This document shows positions 1-9,486 of a stretch of 30,209 bases of DNA, one piece after another (the stretch's first letter is position 1; each line of letters opens with the position of its first letter). This stretch comes from Firm-04 sp964479595 (GTDB lineage Bacteria > Bacillota > Clostridia > Oscillospirales > Ruminococcaceae). The notes under the pieces are model-generated. The model worked only from the letters and a program-made list of their open reading frames with translations. It ran no database searches and had not been told where the DNA came from. The stretch is taken from NCBI GenBank assembly GCA_964479595.1, contig CAYZMU010000014.1, positions 1-30,209 on the forward strand, read 5' to 3'. Made by a program: the position numbers and the translations under genes.

Positions 1-83
1 CACTTCCGCAATTTCTCCCTTTTGCACAAAGAACGCGTCCAAATAAACAGCCCGTTTGTGCGTTTTGCCATATACCCGGGCAT

Positions 84-143
84 AAAAAAAGCGGGGACCA
101 ATCCCCGGAAACAAAAAATCCCCCGGAGGTCATTCCCCGGGGG
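84..143 (-). terminator. Tandem intrinsic terminators after dapL
   Basis: Read on the minus strand there are two consecutive GC-rich hairpins, each followed by a T-run. The first (120-143) pairs CCCCCGG with CCGGGGG and is followed by six T (113-118). The second (92-107) pairs CGGGGA with TCCCCG and is followed by seven T (84-90). They lie just past the dapL stop and probably end the carA-carB/dapF-dapL transcript. Bases 1-83 beyond them hold no gene I can support. Confidence 0.88.
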
Positions 144-165
144 TGTTTTGAGTAAAAGAACGCGC

Positions 166-1356
166 TCAGAGCGCCTCCCAGTCGAGTGTCTCGAGAATTT
201 TCGCCGCTTTCAGGACCGTCTCGCGGGAGCCGAAGGAAGAGAACCGCAGCCAGCCCTCCCCGGAATCGCCGAAGCCCGCGCCGGGCGTCCCCGCGATGCC
301 GAAGCGGTTGAGCAGCGTGTCAAAGAGTTCCCACGAGCCCTTGTTTTCGGGGCACTCCATCCAGACATACGGCGCGTTCTCGCCGCCTGTGGAGAAAACG
401 CCGGATTTTTGCAGCGCGTCCTTGAGAATTTTTGCGTTGTCCATGTAATACGCGATATCCTCGTGCACCGCGCGCTGGCCTTCTTCAGTGAAGACCGCCG
501 CCGCCGCGCGCTGAACGATATAACTTGTGCCGTTGTATTTCGTCGCCGCTCTGCGCTTCCACGCGTTGTGGATGGGAAATTCCCCGACGCTCAAAGTCTT
601 GGGGCAAATCGTCCAGCCGCAGCGCACGCCCGTGAATCCCGCCATCTTCGAGAGCGAGTTGACCTCAATCGCGCACGCCTTCGCGCCCTCGATTTCATAG
701 ATGGTTCTGGGCAGCGTCTCGTCATGAATATAGGATTCGTACGCCGCGTCAAACAGAATCACCGCGCCGTTTCGCAGCGCGTATTCCACCCACGCTTTCA
801 GCTGCTCCTTGGTGTAGACCGCGCCGGTGGGGTTGTTGGGCGAGCAGAGATAGATGATGTCGGCGCTCATGCGCGGGTCGGGCATGGGCAGAAAGCCGTT
901 CTCCTTTGTCCCGCTCAGAAACGCCACGCGCCGCCCCGAAATCACGCTCGTGTCAAAATAGACCGGGTAGACGGGGTTGGGCAGCAGCGCGAGATTGTCG
1001 TCGGAAAAGAGGTCGCAGAGATTGCCCAGATCGTTCTTCGCGCCGTCGCCGATGAAAATATCGTCCGGTTCAATCTCCACGCCGCGCCGCGCGTAGTATT
1101 CGGAAACCGCCTCGCGCAGGAAAAGCTCGCCCTGTTCCGGGCCGTAGCCGTGGAAGGTTTCCGCGTGCGCCATGTCCTCCGCCGCGCGTTTCATCTCCTC
1201 CGTAATCACCCGCGCGAGCGGCCGCGTGACGTCCCCGATGCTTAGTTTCAGCAGTTCTCTGTCCGGGTTCCGGCGCGTGAAATCCTGAATCCTCCGCGCG
1301 ATTTCCGAGAAAAGATAGTTTTCCGGCAGCTGCAGCCAGTTGGTATTGAGTTTCAT
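166..1356 (-). CDS. dapL: LL-diaminopimelate aminotransferase
   Basis: A PLP-dependent class I/II aminotransferase of 396 residues that converts tetrahydrodipicolinate directly to LL-diaminopimelate, using glutamate as amino donor, in lysine and peptidoglycan precursor synthesis. Visible motifs are the FHGYGPEQG region (68-76), SPNNPTG (172-178), the cofactor-binding FDAAY (202-206) and the Schiff-base lysine in NSLSKMAGFTG (K237). The length is normal for DapL. The ATG at 1356 is preceded by AAGGAG about nine bases upstream and lies 27 bases after the CarB-DapF stop, so it is probably the last gene of that operon. Its product, LL-DAP, is the substrate of the epimerase domain encoded immediately upstream, which strongly supports DapL over a generic aminotransferase. 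It also consumes glutamate made by the upstream nitrogen block. Confidence 0.93.
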   Translation of the reverse strand: MKLNTNWLQLPENYLFSEIARRIQDFTRRNPDRELLKLSIGDVTRPLARVITEEMKRAAEDMAHAETFHGYGPEQGELFLREAVSEYYARRGVEIEPDDIFIGDGAKNDLGNLCDLFSDDNLALLPNPVYPVYFDTSVISGRRVAFLSGTKENGFLPMPDPRMSADIIYLCSPNNPTGAVYTKEQLKAWVEYALRNGAVILFDAAYESYIHDETLPRTIYEIEGAKACAIEVNSLSKMAGFTGVRCGWTICPKTLSVGEFPIHNAWKRRAATKYNGTSYIVQRAAAAVFTEEGQRAVHEDIAYYMDNAKILKDALQKSGVFSTGGENAPYVWMECPENKGSWELFDTLLNRFGIAGTPGAGFGDSGEGWLRFSSFGSRETVLKAAKILETLDWEAL

Positions 1357-1383
1357 ATTGCCATTCTCCTTCGATTTTCAGGT

Positions 1384-4300
1384 TTACGCCTCGATTTCGC
1401 CGCGAAATACCAGCACCGCCTCGCCCGTCATCATGACGGTTTCGTCGGTCACGCGAATGATTAAATCCCCGCCGTTTAAGTGTACGGTGATGTCGGTGTC
1501 GCGCTTGCAGAAGCCGTTTCGCACCGCCGCCGCCGCGCTCGCGCAAGCGCCCGTGCCGCAGGCCTGCGTTTCCCCGCTGCCGCGCTCCCAGACGCGCATG
1601 CGCAGGGTCTGTTCGTCAATGACGGAAACAAACTCGGTGTTGACGCCTTCGGGGAAAATCTCGTGATGTTCAAAATCCGGCCCTATCCGGGGAAGGTCCA
1701 GCGCTTCCGGCGCGTCACAGAAGACCACGCAGTGCGGGTTGCCCATGGAAACGCACGTAACTTCGTAGGTTTCGCCGTTTACATTCAGCGGTTTCGCGAC
1801 CATTTCGGCGCCTTCGTATTTGACAGGAATTTTGCCGCATTCAAAGACCGCCGGCCCCATATCCACCGCCGCGGCGCTGACAAGGCCGTCCTTGGTGATG
1901 ACGCGCAGGTGCCGCGGGCCGCTCTTGGTCTCGATACACATCTCTTCGGAAGTCACCAGTCCGCTGTCGTAGAGATATTTCGCGACACAGCGAATCGCGT
2001 TGCCGCACATATTCCCCTCGCTGCCGTCTAAATTAAACATCCGCATTCTCGCGTCCGCCGTTTCCGAGCGCTCTATCAGCACCAGCCCGTCCCCGCCGAT
2101 ACCGAAATGGCGGTCCGAAAAGCTCACCGAGAGCGACTCCGGCGCGGAAATTTTCTGCTTGAAGCAGTCGATGTAGATATAGTCGTTGCCGCAGCCCTGC
2201 ATTTTCACAAAGGGAATGACGCGCTTGGATTTTCTCAGACTGTTCATGTTTATCAGCTCCACATTGGAATCGTAATAGCCGCAGTGCAGGCAGTTCGCCA
2301 GCGCGAGCGCCGTGTCGGTGCAGGTGAGACAGGGTATCCCCAGTTCCACCGCCTTCCTGCGGATTTTCGCGCCGTCGCGCGCCGCCATTCTCGCGTTGGC
2401 GTCGGTGGAAACGATATAGCGTATCGTGCGGTTCTCCATGAGGGTGAAGGTTTCCGTGTCGCCCTCGTGCAGCTTTTTCAGCACCGTGACGGAAAGCCCC
2501 GCGTGGGAAATCGCCGCGGCCGTGCCCTTCGTCGCGTAGAGTTTGAAGCCCAGCTTCGAAAACTTCCCCGCAATCTCCACAATATCGGATTTGTCCGCGT
2601 CGCAGACCGTCAGCAGCACCCCGCCGCCGCGCGCGCGCCCGGGAACCTCCAGCTTGTAGCCCGCCGCGCGCAGACCTTTGTAGAGCGCCTCGGAGAGCGT
2701 CTTGCCGATTCCGATGACCTCGCCCGTGGATTTCATCTCCGGCCCCAGCTGCGTCTCCGCGCCGATTTTCTCGAACGAAAAGACCGGGACTTTCACGGCG
2801 GTGTAGGGCGGCGTGCGGTAGTAGCCCGTGCCGTATTCCATGTCGCGCAGCTTTTCGCCCAGACAGACGCGCATGGCGGCGTCGCACAGCGCCAGCCCCG
2901 TAAACTTGCTCATGAACGGCACAGTGCGCGAGGCGCGGGGATTGACCTCTATCACGAAAAGCTCCTGCCCGCGCACGATATACTGCAGATTGATAAGCCC
3001 CACGGCGTGCAGCCCCAGACAGATTTTCTCCGTGGCCTCAAGGATTTTCTCGCGCATGCTGTCGTCAATGTGGATGGCGGGGCAGACCGCGATGCTGTCG
3101 CCGGAATGCACCCCCGTGCGCTCGATATGCTCCATGATGCCCGGAATCAGAATGTCCGTGCCGTCGCAGATGGCGTCCACCTCAATCTCCGTGCCGCGGA
3201 TGTACTGGTCAATCAGCACGGGGTTTCTGATGCCGCCCGCGAGAATCGTCTCCATGAACGCCTCCACGTCGCTTTGCTCGTAGGCGAGGTTCATGTTCTG
3301 TCCGCCCAGCACGTAGGACGGGCGCACGAGTACGGGGAAGCCAAGCTGCTGTGTCGCGGCGCGCGCCTCCTCCATCGTGGTGACCGTGAGCCCCTGCGGG
3401 CGCTGAATGCCGTGCGCGCCGAGCAGTTCGTCAAAGCGCTCCCTGTCCTCGGCCAGATCAATGCTGTCCGCGTCGGGCCCCAAGAGCTTGTAGCCGTGCT
3501 CCTCAATCACCCGCGCGAGCCGTATCGCCGTCTGCCCGCCGAACGCCGTGACCACGCCGCAAGGGCGCTCCAGATCCAGCACGGAAAGCACGTCCTCCGG
3601 CGTCAGCGGCTCGAAATAGAGCCTGTCGGCGGTGTCAAAATCCGTGGAGACCGTTTCGGGGTTGTTGTTGATGAGGACGACCTCATAGCCCTCGCGCTTG
3701 AGCTGGGTCACACAATGCACCGCGGAGTAGTCAAACTCAATCCCCTGCCCGATTCGGATGGGCCCGCTGCCTAAGACCACCACCGTTTTGTGTTCGCGCC
3801 CGGCCAGGAAAAGCTCCGCCTCATTGGCGCCCTTGGTGTCCTTTGGCAGGTAGACGCCGTAGAAATAGGGCGTCTGCGCCTCAAATTCCCCCGCGCAGGT
3901 GTCGACCATGCGATAGACCGGGCGGATGCGCTCTTTGGGGAGTTCCTGCCCCGAAATCGCCTGTATCGCCTTGTCGGGGTAGCCCAGAAGTTTCGCGTTT
4001 TCGTAGCGCTCCTCAGTCAGCGGCTGTGTCTCCAGCTCCGTTTCGCAGCGCACGAGCTTTTCGATTTTATGCAGGAACCACGGGTCAATCTTGGTCTCCG
4101 AAAAGAGCTCCCCGACCGACTTGCCGCGCCGCAGACTCTCCGCCGCCGCGAAAATCCGCATATCGTCCGCGTGAATCAGATGGGATTTGAGCGTTTCGTC
4201 GTCCACCTGCCGGTAGTCGCGGATGAGCAGCGCGCTGTGCTTGACCTCCGCGCCGCGTATCGCCTTGAGCAGCGCCGCCTCAAAGCTCTGCGCGATGGCC

Positions 4301-5448
4301 ATGACTTCTCCCGTCGCCTTCATCTGGGTACCGAGCCGACGGGAATCGTGGGTAAATTTCTCAAACGGGAATTTGGGCATCTTCACCGCGACATAATCGA
4401 GCGCCGGCTCAAACGCGGCGGAGGTTTTCCCCGTGACTTTGTTGGGGATTTCCCAGAGGCGGTAGCCGATAGCGATTTTCGCGGCGACTTTCGCGATGGG
4501 GTAGCCCGTCGCCTTCGACGCCAGCGCGGACGACCGTGAAACACGGGGGTTGACCTCAATCACGGCGTATTCGAAGGAATCGGGGTTGAGCGCGAACTGG
4601 CAGTTGCAGCCGCCCTCAATCTTTAACGCCTCCGCGATGTCGAGCGCGGCGGAACGCAGCATCTGGTATTCCTTGTCCGCGAGCGTCACGGCGGGCGCTA
4701 TCACGATACTGTCGCCGGTGTGAATCCCCACCGGGTCGAGGTTCTCCATGGAACAGACGGTGAGCTTGTTGCCCTGCGCGTCGCGCACAATCTCGAATTC
4801 GATTTCCTTCCAGCCCGCGATACAGCGTTCCACGAGAATCTGGTGAATCGGCGAAAGCCGCAGCCCTGTTTCCGCGATTTTTGAGAGCGCCTCGGGTGTC
4901 TCCGCGATGCCCCCGCCCGTGCCGCCCAGCGTATAGGCGGGGCGGATGATGACCGGATAGCCTATCTGCCGCGCCAAATCCCGCGCGGAATCGAGGTCCT
5001 CCGCGATGCCCGAAGGCACGCAGGGCTGCCCGATACTGTCCATGGTCTCCTTAAAGAGCTTGCGGTCCTCCGCCTTGGCGATGGTTTCGGGGTTGGCGCC
5101 GAGCAGCCGGATGTGGTTTTCCTCCAGAAAGCCGCACGCGGCAAGCTGAGAACAGAGATTGAGCCCGGTCTGCCCGCCAAGCCCTGAAAGAATGCTGTCG
5201 GGCTTTTCCTTGAGGCAGACGCGCTTGATGGTCTCGAGGGTGAGCGGCTCCATGTAGATGCGGTCCGCCATCGCGGAATCCGTCATGATGGTCGCGGGGT
5301 TGGAATTGGCCAAAACAACCTCAATGCCGTCCTCCTTGAGCGCTCTGCACGCCTGCGTCCCGGAATAGTCAAATTCCGCCGCCTGTCCTATCACGATGGG
5401 GCCCGAGCCGATGACAAGAACTTTCTGAATCGAAGGGTCGCGCGGCAT
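1384..5448 (-). CDS. carB/dapF: Carbamoyl-phosphate synthase large subunit fused to diaminopimelate epimerase
   Basis: A single uninterrupted reading frame of 1354 residues. Residues 1 to about 1066 are a complete CarB: two ATP-grasp halves, with VIGSGPIVIGQAAEFDYSG near the start and its repeat VLGSGPIRIGQGIEFDYS in the second half, then an MGS-like allosteric domain ending near LHCGYYDSNVELIN. From about 1068 to 1354 follows a complete DapF, with FVKMQGCGNDY (from about 1081), the first catalytic Cys in GNMCGNAIRC (C1148) and the second in QACGTGACAS (C1297). CarB makes carbamoyl phosphate for pyrimidines and arginine with CarA; DapF converts LL-DAP to meso-DAP. The start lies one base after the carA stop. 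There is essentially no linker between the halves. An internal ATG at the junction has a possible SD (see the separate entry), so DapF may also be made alone. Confidence 0.93.
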   Translation of the reverse strand: MPRDPSIQKVLVIGSGPIVIGQAAEFDYSGTQACRALKEDGIEVVLANSNPATIMTDSAMADRIYMEPLTLETIKRVCLKEKPDSILSGLGGQTGLNLCSQLAACGFLEENHIRLLGANPETIAKAEDRKLFKETMDSIGQPCVPSGIAEDLDSARDLARQIGYPVIIRPAYTLGGTGGGIAETPEALSKIAETGLRLSPIHQILVERCIAGWKEIEFEIVRDAQGNKLTVCSMENLDPVGIHTGDSIVIAPAVTLADKEYQMLRSAALDIAEALKIEGGCNCQFALNPDSFEYAVIEVNPRVSRSSALASKATGYPIAKVAAKIAIGYRLWEIPNKVTGKTSAAFEPALDYVAVKMPKFPFEKFTHDSRRLGTQMKATGEVMAIAQSFEAALLKAIRGAEVKHSALLIRDYRQVDDETLKSHLIHADDMRIFAAAESLRRGKSVGELFSETKIDPWFLHKIEKLVRCETELETQPLTEERYENAKLLGYPDKAIQAISGQELPKERIRPVYRMVDTCAGEFEAQTPYFYGVYLPKDTKGANEAELFLAGREHKTVVVLGSGPIRIGQGIEFDYSAVHCVTQLKREGYEVVLINNNPETVSTDFDTADRLYFEPLTPEDVLSVLDLERPCGVVTAFGGQTAIRLARVIEEHGYKLLGPDADSIDLAEDRERFDELLGAHGIQRPQGLTVTTMEEARAATQQLGFPVLVRPSYVLGGQNMNLAYEQSDVEAFMETILAGGIRNPVLIDQYIRGTEIEVDAICDGTDILIPGIMEHIERTGVHSGDSIAVCPAIHIDDSMREKILEATEKICLGLHAVGLINLQYIVRGQELFVIEVNPRASRTVPFMSKFTGLALCDAAMRVCLGEKLRDMEYGTGYYRTPPYTAVKVPVFSFEKIGAETQLGPEMKSTGEVIGIGKTLSEALYKGLRAAGYKLEVPGRARGGGVLLTVCDADKSDIVEIAGKFSKLGFKLYATKGTAAAISHAGLSVTVLKKLHEGDTETFTLMENRTIRYIVSTDANARMAARDGAKIRRKAVELGIPCLTCTDTALALANCLHCGYYDSNVELINMNSLRKSKRVIPFVKMQGCGNDYIYIDCFKQKISAPESLSVSFSDRHFGIGGDGLVLIERSETADARMRMFNLDGSEGNMCGNAIRCVAKYLYDSGLVTSEEMCIETKSGPRHLRVITKDGLVSAAAVDMGPAVFECGKIPVKYEGAEMVAKPLNVNGETYEVTCVSMGNPHCVVFCDAPEALDLPRIGPDFEHHEIFPEGVNTEFVSVIDEQTLRMRVWERGSGETQACGTGACASAAAAVRNGFCKRDTDITVHLNGGDLIIRVTDETVMMTGEAVLVFRGEIEA
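2245..2261 (-). promoter_or_regulatory. Possible internal translation start for DapF
   Basis: On the minus strand GTGGAG sits nine bases before an in-frame ATG at 2247, which is codon 1068 of the CarB-DapF frame and exactly at the domain boundary. Starting there would give a free 287-residue DapF, close to normal family length. The purine match is modest, so fusion only, free DapF only after processing, or both remain possible. Confidence 0.4.
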
Positions 5449-5449
5449 C

Positions 5450-6541
5450 TCAGAACCCCCCTTTCGCCATCATGCTCATGAATTCGTCAAAAATATAATC
5501 GGTGTCTTTTGGCCCCGCGCAAGCCTCCGGGTGAAACTGCACGGACACGGCGGGCGTATCCAGATACCGCAGCCCCTCGCAGGTGCCGTCGTTTAAGTTC
5601 TGGTAGGTAAGGACCGCCGTTTTGGCGCAGAGGCTGTCGTTTGGATCAAACGCGACCTGATAGCCGTGGTTCTGGGTGGTGATGGAAAGATGGCTGTCGC
5701 TTAAGCGCAGCACGGGCTGATTCGCGCCGCGGTGGCCGAATTTCAGCTTTCGTGTCGGGATGCCGTGCGCGAGCGCCAGCAGCTGGTGCCCCATGCAGAT
5801 TGCCATGATGGGAATGCCCAGCCGCGCGATGTCTTTGAGGTTCGCGATTAAATCCGTATTGTCCGCGGGGTCGCCCGCGCCGTTTGAGAGCATAATGCCG
5901 TCGGGCGCAAGAGTTTTTATCTCGTCCGCTTTCGTCTGCGCCGGCAGAACGGTGACCGCGCAGCCGCGCTTTACAAGGCAGCGCGCGATGTTGCTTTTCA
6001 TGCCGTAGTCTAAAAGCGCGACCCGCGCGCGGGTGTTGCCCTCGCCGAGGGTGATGGGCTTTCGCACGGTTGTCGCCGCGACCGCCCCGCGCACGCGGTA
6101 ATGTTTGAGTGCCTCCAAATCCGCCTGTTCGGGAGACGAACAAATCATGCCGTTCATGGTCCCGTTTTCTCTCAGCACGCGGGTGAGGGTACGCGTGTCC
6201 ACGCCGCGCAGCCCCGGAATCCCCTCCTTCTCAAGCCAGTCGCTCAGTCTGCCCTCGCTGCGGAAGTTGGAAGGCTCCTCGCAGCACTCCGAGACGATGT
6301 AGCCGAAAAGCGCCGGGTGCTCCGCCTCGAAATCGTCCGGGATCACCCCGTAATTGCCTATCAGGGGAAAAGTCTGTGTCACCGCCTGTCCGTAGTAGCT
6401 TTTGTCCGTAAGTGTTTCCAGATAGCCGTTCATGCCCGTGGCGAAGACCACCTCCGCCGTAACGTCCTTCCTCGCGCCGAAGCGCGTGCCGGGGAAAACC
6501 ATCCCGTTTTCCAGAACCAGACAGCCGTCCCTGCGTTCCAT
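5450..6541 (-). CDS. carA: Carbamoyl-phosphate synthase small (glutaminase) subunit
   Basis: The glutamine amidotransferase partner of CarB, 363 residues: it hydrolyses glutamine and channels ammonia to the large subunit. The N-terminal CarA-specific domain (GCLVLENGMVFPGTRFG, then GVIPDDFE and YIVSE) is followed by a class I GATase domain with the nucleophile in AICMGHQLLALAHG and the His/Glu dyad in SVQFHPEACAG. The start at 6541 follows a good GAGAGGAG SD. The stop is one base before the carB start, so the two are translationally coupled. The gene begins 79 bases after the glnN stop with no obvious strong promoter between them, so it may be transcribed from the glnN promoter. That would place pyrimidine/arginine carbamoyl phosphate under nitrogen control. 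Confidence 0.96.
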   Translation of the reverse strand: MERRDGCLVLENGMVFPGTRFGARKDVTAEVVFATGMNGYLETLTDKSYYGQAVTQTFPLIGNYGVIPDDFEAEHPALFGYIVSECCEEPSNFRSEGRLSDWLEKEGIPGLRGVDTRTLTRVLRENGTMNGMICSSPEQADLEALKHYRVRGAVAATTVRKPITLGEGNTRARVALLDYGMKSNIARCLVKRGCAVTVLPAQTKADEIKTLAPDGIMLSNGAGDPADNTDLIANLKDIARLGIPIMAICMGHQLLALAHGIPTRKLKFGHRGANQPVLRLSDSHLSITTQNHGYQVAFDPNDSLCAKTAVLTYQNLNDGTCEGLRYLDTPAVSVQFHPEACAGPKDTDYIFDEFMSMMAKGGF

Positions 6542-6581
6542 GCAAGCACTCCTCTCATTTCCTTATATATGTACACCACGA

Positions 6582-6607
6582 GCCGCATCGCGAAAACGCA
6601 ATGCGGC
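6582..6607 (-). other. Intercistronic hairpin between glnN and carA
   Basis: The minus-strand RNA folds into an 11-pair stem (GCCGCAU/AUGCGGC plus inner pairs, one G-U) capped by UUUU. No T-run follows, so it is not a convincing terminator. It may stabilise the glnN 3' end or mark an RNA-processing site between glnN and carAB. Confidence 0.45.
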
Positions 6608-6620
6608 GCGCGGAAAAATG

Positions 6621-8690
<2,070 letters not shown>

Positions 8691-8698
8691 CCAAACCA

Positions 8699-8713
8699 TC
8701 CTTTCTTAAAGGA
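8699..8713 (-). promoter_or_regulatory. Hairpin covering the glnN ribosome binding site
   Basis: In the minus-strand mRNA UCCUUU pairs with the SD sequence AAAGGA across a three-base loop (AAG), six pairs in all, ending eight bases before the glnN ATG. It could lower translation initiation. A second small hairpin (CGGGG-UUU-CCCCG, 8721-8733) lies just upstream. Confidence 0.4.
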
Positions 8714-8738
8714 GCGCACGCGGGGAAACCCCGGGCAC

Positions 8739-8798
8739 AAAAAACAACGGCCGCCTCGCGCCCCCGAAACCCAAAAAGGGGGCAGCCCAGCGCCGTTG
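8739..8798 (-). terminator. Leader terminator of glnN
   Basis: Between the glnN promoter and the start codon the minus-strand RNA can form a stem of CAACGGC (8798-8792) with GCCGUUG (8751-8745), enclosing an inner GCCCCC/GGGGGC stem, followed at once by six U (8744-8739). It has the form of a strong intrinsic terminator placed to stop glnN transcription. It would also stop read-through from the glt-ANTAR operon, which has no terminator of its own after the ANTAR gene. Confidence 0.82.
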
Positions 8799-8801
8799 CT
8801 G
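8788..8801 (-). promoter_or_regulatory. ANTAR-type hexaloop hairpin in the glnN leader
   Basis: The RNA CAGC-AACGGC-GCUG forms a four-pair stem with a six-base loop having A at position 1 and G at position 4, the signature recognised by ANTAR proteins. The loop AACGGC is itself most of the 5' arm of the leader terminator (8792-8798), so the two structures exclude each other. With the predicted transcription start near 8806 it begins only about five bases into the transcript. Confidence 0.6.
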
Positions 8802-8812
8802 TTCTTATCATT

Positions 8813-8841
8813 ATAGTACCATATTTTCGGCGCGCTGTCAA
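8813..8841 (-). promoter_or_regulatory. Promoter of glnN
   Basis: TTGACA (8841-8836), a 17-base spacer ending in ATGG, and TACTAT (8818-8813), with the TG of an extended -10. It lies between the ANTAR stop and the leader terminator. Predicted start is around 8806. Confidence 0.85.
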
Positions 8842-8876
8842 GCCCTTCCGGAAAATTTCGCGCTTTACACAAAAAT

Positions 8877-9470
8877 TCAGCGCTGATGTTCATAGGTTTT
8901 GAGTATATTTTCCGCCGCCTTGCGCTTGGAGATGCGCAGATTCATCGCCTGCTGCTCGATAAACTTGTGCGCGGCGTCCTCGTCCATGCCCAGATACCGG
9001 ATAAGCACCAGTTTGGCGCGGCTGATAACCCGCATATCCTGAAGTTTTATCTGCAGCCGCGTGTTTTCCGTCGAAAGGACCTGCAGCCGCGAAACCGCCG
9101 CCGCCGCGTCGTAGAAAGTCTGCCGCATCGCGGAATTGGGGAAGGGCCGCCCCAGCACAAACACCCCGAACGGCTCCAGATACCGCCGCATCTGCGCCTC
9201 TTCCTCCGCCCTTACCACCGCGATGACCGCGCAGACGGTGTTCTCCGCGAAGTCCGTAAGCATCTCCACGCCGTTCTCATCCTCCAGCGGGATATTCACA
9301 ATTGCCAGCGAAAAGCCCCCGCCCATCATCTTGAGCCTCGCCTCCGTGCAGCTGCCGGCGGTCTGCGCGACTTCATAGTCGCCGTCGGGGAGGTTTTCGC
9401 GGATGTAGCGGGTGAATTTTTCGTTTGATGAAACAACAAAGACTCTCTTGGGTTCATAGGCGCGCGGCAT
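8877..9470 (-). CDS. ANTAR-domain RNA-binding antiterminator with pseudo-receiver
   Basis: 197 residues in three parts. Residues about 8-120 are a receiver-like fold that has Asn (N59, in LAIVNIPLED) where the phospho-accepting Asp should be. About 123-148 is a coiled coil, and about 142-195 is an ANTAR helical bundle (RVISRAKLVLIRYLGMDEDAAHKFIEQQAM...RKAAENIL). ANTAR proteins bind hexaloop RNA hairpins and prevent leader termination. The gene follows glnA by 16 bases with SD AGAGGGG and is the last gene of the glt operon, so it probably controls its own operon as well as glnN and amtB. Lack of the Asp suggests that activity is not set by ordinary phosphorylation; no dedicated partner kinase lies next to it. 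The family call is firm, the target assignment inferred. Confidence 0.9.
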   Translation of the reverse strand: MPRAYEPKRVFVVSSNEKFTRYIRENLPDGDYEVAQTAGSCTEARLKMMGGGFSLAIVNIPLEDENGVEMLTDFAENTVCAVIAVVRAEEEAQMRRYLEPFGVFVLGRPFPNSAMRQTFYDAAAAVSRLQVLSTENTRLQIKLQDMRVISRAKLVLIRYLGMDEDAAHKFIEQQAMNLRISKRKAAENILKTYEHQR

Positions 9471-9486
9471 GACGGTCCCCTCTCAA

